Below, one piece after another: positions 7,440-10,500 of a stretch of DNA of 10,500 nt. A program made the position numbers and the translations under genes. This DNA is from Glandiceps talaboti (Eukaryota; Hemichordata; Enteropneusta; Spengelidae). The DNA lies in NCBI RefSeq assembly GCF_964340395.1, contig NC_135569.1:3683540-3694039 (forward strand). Direction: 5' to 3'. The notes below the pieces were generated by a model. That model saw only the letters and a program-made list of their open reading frames with translations, did not search any database and was not told the origin of the DNA. Numbering within the stretch: position 1 is the stretch's first letter; each line of letters opens with the position of its first letter.

Positions 7440-10075
7440 CTGTAGGTAGAAAACACATGACAATAGTTAAGATGGTTACTTTGACTTAAAATGGTTGATT
7501 ACAGATTATTTTAGTGTAGATCCTTCATGTTGGCAGATTTGACTACACCCTCTCTATACACACTTAGATTCAGACATACTGACAGTGTTGTATTCAAATC
7601 TAAAATTAGATTATGATTATGATTATTAATATGAATATGATTCTGATTCTGATTCCACACAATGATGGTTCAACCCCTTAGATATGTCCATATTCAACAT
7701 TAAATCTATCTATTGGTGATTGGCTGCACAGCTTCACTCTCCTTATTAATTCTGATCACATGATGATACTATTGATGATCACTGAACAGTGTACAGTGAT
7801 AGTTAAAGAAGGCTACATGATTTAGTCAAAATACATGGGGTAAATAATTTACACTATGGGTTAAGAGCTATCACAAAATAAGAACAGTTGGTGTATCAGA
7901 AGTAAATTTGTTTTGTTACTCTCATCACATCAATTGTTAAAATCCAGCCACTTACCACAAACTGGTCGTTATTGTTCAAATCCAGCCACTTACCACAAAC
8001 TGGTCGATCTAAGAGACGCTTGTACTGTCTTGACTGACATCCCATAATAAGTTCTGCATTTTGTTTCAAAATTGGAGGATGGCCATCCTGCCAGGTTGTA
8101 GCAATTGTCTGGGGCTTATTATCAGTTTGGTGGACATCAGATGATACACTTGGACATGGAATTGTATTCAAACCATCTAACATTCTGGAGAGTATAGTTG
8201 TCCTTTTATCAGGATGAAAAAAAAATGAATTAGAGGTTAATTAAATTCATCCTTGGTGTAATAATACAACCCATAACACCAAAGTGAAGTGTTTTCTGTA
8301 TGTACCACAATAGTTTATAGCATCCATATCAAGTGTAACAGTATACTGTTTCATTTGCTAATTGACCACATTAGAAAGGCCGCATGCTAGAGTGACAGTG
8401 AGACAGTGTGACAATGATTTAGACAGTGTGACAGTGACTGTGACAGACTGACAGTCAGTGTGACAGTATGACTATGTGACAGAGTCAGTGTGACAGTAAA
8501 CTTACCTTGTAGTTTGTGATGTCCATCTTTTCTGTAAATGTGTAATGTTCAATTCTTGTTCCTCTATATAGATACAGAAATAACATACAAGTACTGAAAT
8601 TTCAAACGATGACTGTTACTCCTTTAGGTCAATCATATTCATAATATAACATAAACATCTTATAATTGATGTAATCTGTGTTAATTCACTTGTCACTCTG
8701 TTGAAACCTTTGCATTCCCAAATGATTTACATATTATTTATGGCGGACTCGTAGCCAATGCCGAGACTACTGTCTTAAGGTGTAATTTTTGGATAGGCTA
8801 ATTCTTACCTTGGTTATATATCCAATTGATACCTTGAAAGTGGGTGTCATAAAGTACAAGAGGAAACTCAGCTGCCATAGAATACTGTGGTTTACAGGGA
8901 TGGTTGTCTATGTCTAGTAAATCATCAATTATCTGAACAGAACATTCGAAAGATCAAAGATAAGTGAGAGCATCGTTACCATACAAGAAAACATGTTTCA
9001 TTGTGGATCAAAGTAATCAATATTGGATTTTCATTTGAGTATTTACGTAGGAGATAAGGGGAAAATTCATTTTAGTCTGCCATAAGAAATTCCTGTGTGT
9101 TGGTGTGAGTGTGCCTTCTAAGTAGACTTGCTCAAACCTCTGGGCTTGTTTCAATCTTTAATTGTGTTCTTTTGTGTGAAATAGCAACTTGAGTGAGTGA
9201 TTGTGAACAGACAGGAGAACACTAAATCCTTGGGAGGCTACTAGTTACTGGGAAAATAAAGAAAAGGTGACATTTTCCTTCACAAAATTTGAAATGAATA
9301 AACAAATTCGAACCATTTGAAGATTATGAAAAAAAAAATCTCCCATTGGACTGGTGCCAATCTACTCTCTAAGTTAACATCATTTCATACTGGCATTTGG
9401 TACTTCATAAATTGATTGACATTCACACATTTTCATGAATTAGCTGCTATTGCAACGTACCTCAGGTTTTTCTTTGTGCTGTCCAATAAGAAACAGAATG
9501 GCAACAATACATCTGACTTGGTGATAGAGGAATGCCATTCCTTTGATGGTAAATGCATACATCTGAAATCCATCATTTCTGTAAAACCAAAAATACTAAT
9601 ATAAAAAATCATACCAAGTATTAGAAACATATTTCACAACTCAGTTACAGATGACTTGCTGTTATGTTTTATTTACTGATTCAAAGTCTGCATTGTGGAG
9701 TAAAAAGTTTGTGTACCTGTACTAACTATAAAGTGGGTACATGGTCACAGACAAAGACACATGGGTACATCAAGGGCAAGTGCATACCGATTAGTGAACA
9801 TGGATCTACAAGTCACAGAATGGTACACTGGTATAAAACAAGGGTATACTGGGTACTCTACTTGTACTGTCAGCATAGGTAAATAGCTGCTACATATTAA
9901 ACAGCTCTTGTGGAAATAGACAGGCACTTCTAGCTAGGTATAAGTACATAACAGTACCCCTTCAGGATACTAAAAAGTAAAACAGTCATTGTGAATAATA
10001 CCTTTCATCTATTGGTTCAATGTCTGCTACATAAATTTTTCGTACAAAATTGACAACACCATTTGCTACATCCAT
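7381..10075 (-). CDS. PUS3: PUS3, tRNA pseudouridine(38/39) synthase, 3' part of gene (six exons, 5' end off window)
   Basis: PUS3/Deg1 belongs to the TruA family and isomerises uridine 38 or 39 in the tRNA anticodon stem. Seen: six minus-strand exons joined in phase (0, 2, 0, 1, 2, 1 at successive starts) give about 207 residues with no internal stop. Diagnostic stretches are [16 protein letters not shown] followed by [40 protein letters not shown] and SLESRIEHY. All fall in the same order as the C-terminal half of human PUS3, as I recall that protein. The catalytic aspartate loop and the first half of the synthase fold lie beyond the right edge. The tail after SLESRIEHY is short ([10 protein letters not shown], then TGA), whereas the human protein continues for roughly 50 residues. 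Introns are 423, 528, 245, 321 and 554 bp. The next gene downstream on the same strand is NCLX. PUS3 is favoured over PUS1 or other TruA members because these C-terminal motifs are specific to PUS3. Confidence 0.97.
7440..7993 (-). other. PUS3 intron between exons E and F
   Basis: The intron is 554 bp, GTAAGTGG to CTACCTACAG. It begins inside the duplicated donor segment. It also contains an imperfect GATTAT/GATTCT hexanucleotide tract. I see no other feature. Confidence 0.9.
7609..7655. repeat. Imperfect hexanucleotide repeat (GATTAT / GATTCT)
   Basis: About eight units of GATTAT, AATATG and GATTCT type lie in the PUS3 intron before the last exon. It is simple-sequence DNA. Confidence 0.8.
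7933..8006 (-). repeat. Tandem duplication of a 36-bp segment carrying the exon E splice donor
   Basis: Positions 7971-8006 and 7933-7968 are 36-bp copies with one mismatch (7939 versus 7977), offset by 38 bp. Each copy contains the minus-strand junction CCAGTTTGTG/GTAAGTGG, so both splice donors are identical from nine bases upstream well into the intron. The phase of exon F requires the proximal donor at 7993/7992. The duplication is seen directly. Use of the distal site is an inference. Confidence 0.95.
7994..8184 (-). CDS. PUS3: PUS3 penultimate exon E, ending at a duplicated splice donor
   Basis: The exon is 191 bp. It completes the Arg codon of exon D, then encodes 63 codons from [11 protein letters not shown] to [10 protein letters not shown], plus one base. 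MLDGLNTIP corresponds to MLQGLDTVP and YKRLLDRP to YKPLMDRP of human PUS3. The middle (about 8090-8150) is the variable linker region of the family. The donor at 7993/7992 (GTAAGTGG) gives the phase needed by exon F. An identical donor 38 bp further on (7955/7954) would add 13 codons and change the downstream frame. Confidence 0.95.
8185..8505 (-). other. PUS3 intron between exons D and E
   Basis: The intron is 321 bp, GTAAGT to TCTCCAG. About one third, at the donor end, is a TGACAG-type minisatellite. The rest is AT-rich with no visible element. Confidence 0.9.
8391..8497. repeat. TGACAGTG-type minisatellite abutting the exon D donor
   Basis: Irregular iterations of GTGACAGT, GACAGTGTGACA and related 8-16 base units run about 105 bp and stop about eight bases inside the intron. 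In the transcript they read as repeated CUGUCAC, so the 5' splice site is immediately followed by repetitive RNA. Confidence 0.85.
8506..8563 (-). CDS. PUS3: PUS3 internal exon D
   Basis: The exon is 58 bp. It starts AG and completes the Glu codon opened by exon C, carries 18 codons ([18 protein letters not shown]), and ends with two bases of an Arg codon at a GTAAGT donor. NITHLQ is shared with human PUS3. The acceptor reads TATATAGAG, so a second AG lies two bases downstream, but only the first keeps the frame. A repetitive tract begins within 10 bases of the donor in the intron. Confidence 0.95.
8809..8932 (-). CDS. PUS3: PUS3 internal exon C
   Basis: The exon is 124 bp, 41 codons plus one base, from a TTCAG acceptor to a consensus GTAAGA donor. 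It encodes [28 protein letters not shown] and INWIYNQ. Human PUS3 has the closely similar IIDELLNIEKNP and [16 protein letters not shown] in the same place, directly after the YHQVRC helix. The exon is preceded by intron 8933-9460. Confidence 0.97.
8933..9460 (-). other. PUS3 intron between exons B and C
   Basis: The intron is 528 bp, GTACGT to TGTTCAG. It is AT-rich, with an A-run at about 9329-9338. No gene, repeat or regulatory motif that I can support. Confidence 0.85.
9461..9578 (-). CDS. PUS3: PUS3 internal exon B (YHQVRC core exon)
   Basis: The exon is 118 bp. Its first base completes the AGA codon begun in exon A, and the remaining 39 codons end exactly at GAG before a GTACGT donor. 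It contains [14 protein letters not shown] and [20 protein letters not shown] with the following hydrophobic helix is the most conserved C-terminal motif of the TruA family, where the Arg and the helix contribute to the active-site cleft. A longer plus-strand reading frame over the same bases (9416-9604) is a shadow. Confidence 0.97.
9579..10001 (-). other. PUS3 intron between exons A and B
   Basis: The intron is 423 bp, GTATTA to GGTTTTACAG. The reading frames at 9664-9927 on both strands are unrecognisable and fall inside this intron. Nothing else is seen. Confidence 0.85.
10002..10075 (-). CDS. PUS3: PUS3 internal exon A (MDVANG exon)
   Basis: The exon is 74 bp, entering in phase 0 after a pyrimidine-rich acceptor (TTTGTGTGTTTCAG) and leaving after two bases of an AGA codon at a GTATTA donor. 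It encodes [16 protein letters not shown] and [14 protein letters not shown] corresponds to the segment that follows HDFRNLCK in PUS3 proteins. The ATG is therefore an internal methionine and not the start. The upstream exon should end in a Lys codon and lies outside the window. Confidence 0.95.
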
Positions 10076-10500
10076 CTGAAACACACAAAAGCAAAAGACA
10101 TTTTAAATTCAGATCAAGATGCTGTCAGAGGGACATACACATGTACTTAGCTGTAAATTAAATCTCATGGTACTCTAAGTTATCGGTATTTTGTTAGAGT
10201 TTTTATAGTCACTACAGGTTGGTTCTTTTCAGTGTATTTTGTAGTGTAACTTGACAACAGACTGTTCTTTTGAACTGACATGACAAAAGTGTACACAGAC
10301 TGAAAACAGCTCACTGGCCCTTCATACTTTTTCTAAATTCCCTGGGGAGCATAAAATTCATTGCAGCCCTGTAAATATTTGAGAATTTTTTGGAGGATTT
10401 TAAAGAATTGTTATATTATGGATGTACGAATTAAAGAATTCACATTTCAATCTCTATCATACCAGGTCCCAAATTATACACAATTCCAAGATAACTGCTC
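10076..10500 (-). other. PUS3 intron upstream of exon A (incomplete)
   Basis: This is 425 bp leading to a pyrimidine-rich acceptor at 10077/10076. I searched the minus strand for the expected upstream exon (ending like NLCK before MDVANG) and did not find it, so the intron continues past the right edge. Confidence 0.8.

Noticed and set aside
7501-7590. Minus-strand stretch after CTAATTTTAG, considered as the last PUS3 exon
   Set aside because: It is in phase but lacks the LESRI motif, which is present in the exon at 7439-7381.

Overview
This is nuclear DNA from an animal, most likely a marine invertebrate. It is AT-rich, has short exons with consensus GT...AG borders separated by introns of 0.25 to 1.5 kb, and carries long microsatellites. 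No bacterial-style operon, CRISPR array, RNA gene or recognisable transposon coding region is visible. The species cannot be named from the sequence. Both proteins are close enough to their vertebrate counterparts that I identified them by aligning exons against family sequences I know.

Two protein genes are present, both on the minus strand and head to tail. At the right is the 3' half of PUS3, the tRNA pseudouridine(38/39) synthase. Six coding exons (10075-10002, 9578-9461, 8932-8809, 8563-8506, 8184-7994, 7439-7381) join in a single consistent phase to give about 207 C-terminal residues, a stop at 7381-7383 and an AATAAA signal at 7079-7074. The catalytic-aspartate exons lie beyond the right edge. 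At the left is the 5' part of a mitochondrial-type Na+/Ca2+ exchanger (NCLX, SLC8B1/NCKX6 family). Exon 1 (3452-3252) encodes a hydrophobic leader and an acidic segment, and exon 2 (1800-1642) encodes the Cys-rich segment before the first membrane helix. The remaining exons lie beyond the left edge.

The 3.3 kb between the genes has no convincing exon. It holds an inverted repeat with Oct/POU-type palindromes (6846-6923), a full-consensus CTCF-type motif (5169-5184), two small tandem repeats, and a cluster of TAATCC/AGATAA sites (3931-4107). A palindromic E-box, a CCAAT box and a DR1 nuclear-receptor element lie just upstream of the NCLX start.

The most unusual structure is at the 3' end of PUS3. 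The splice donor of the penultimate exon is tandemly duplicated 38 bp apart. The last exon runs straight into a degenerate ~31-bp tandem array (89-bp higher-order period), and the first unit of that array encodes the PUS3 C-terminus and stop codon. The 38-bp donor shift puts translation into a frame that stays open through three more units of the array, so a second C-terminal isoform is possible. The introns also contain an expanded (TGTC)n pair inside a 168-bp tandem duplication (861-1274, plus 1392-1483) and a TGACAG-type minisatellite abutting a PUS3 splice donor.
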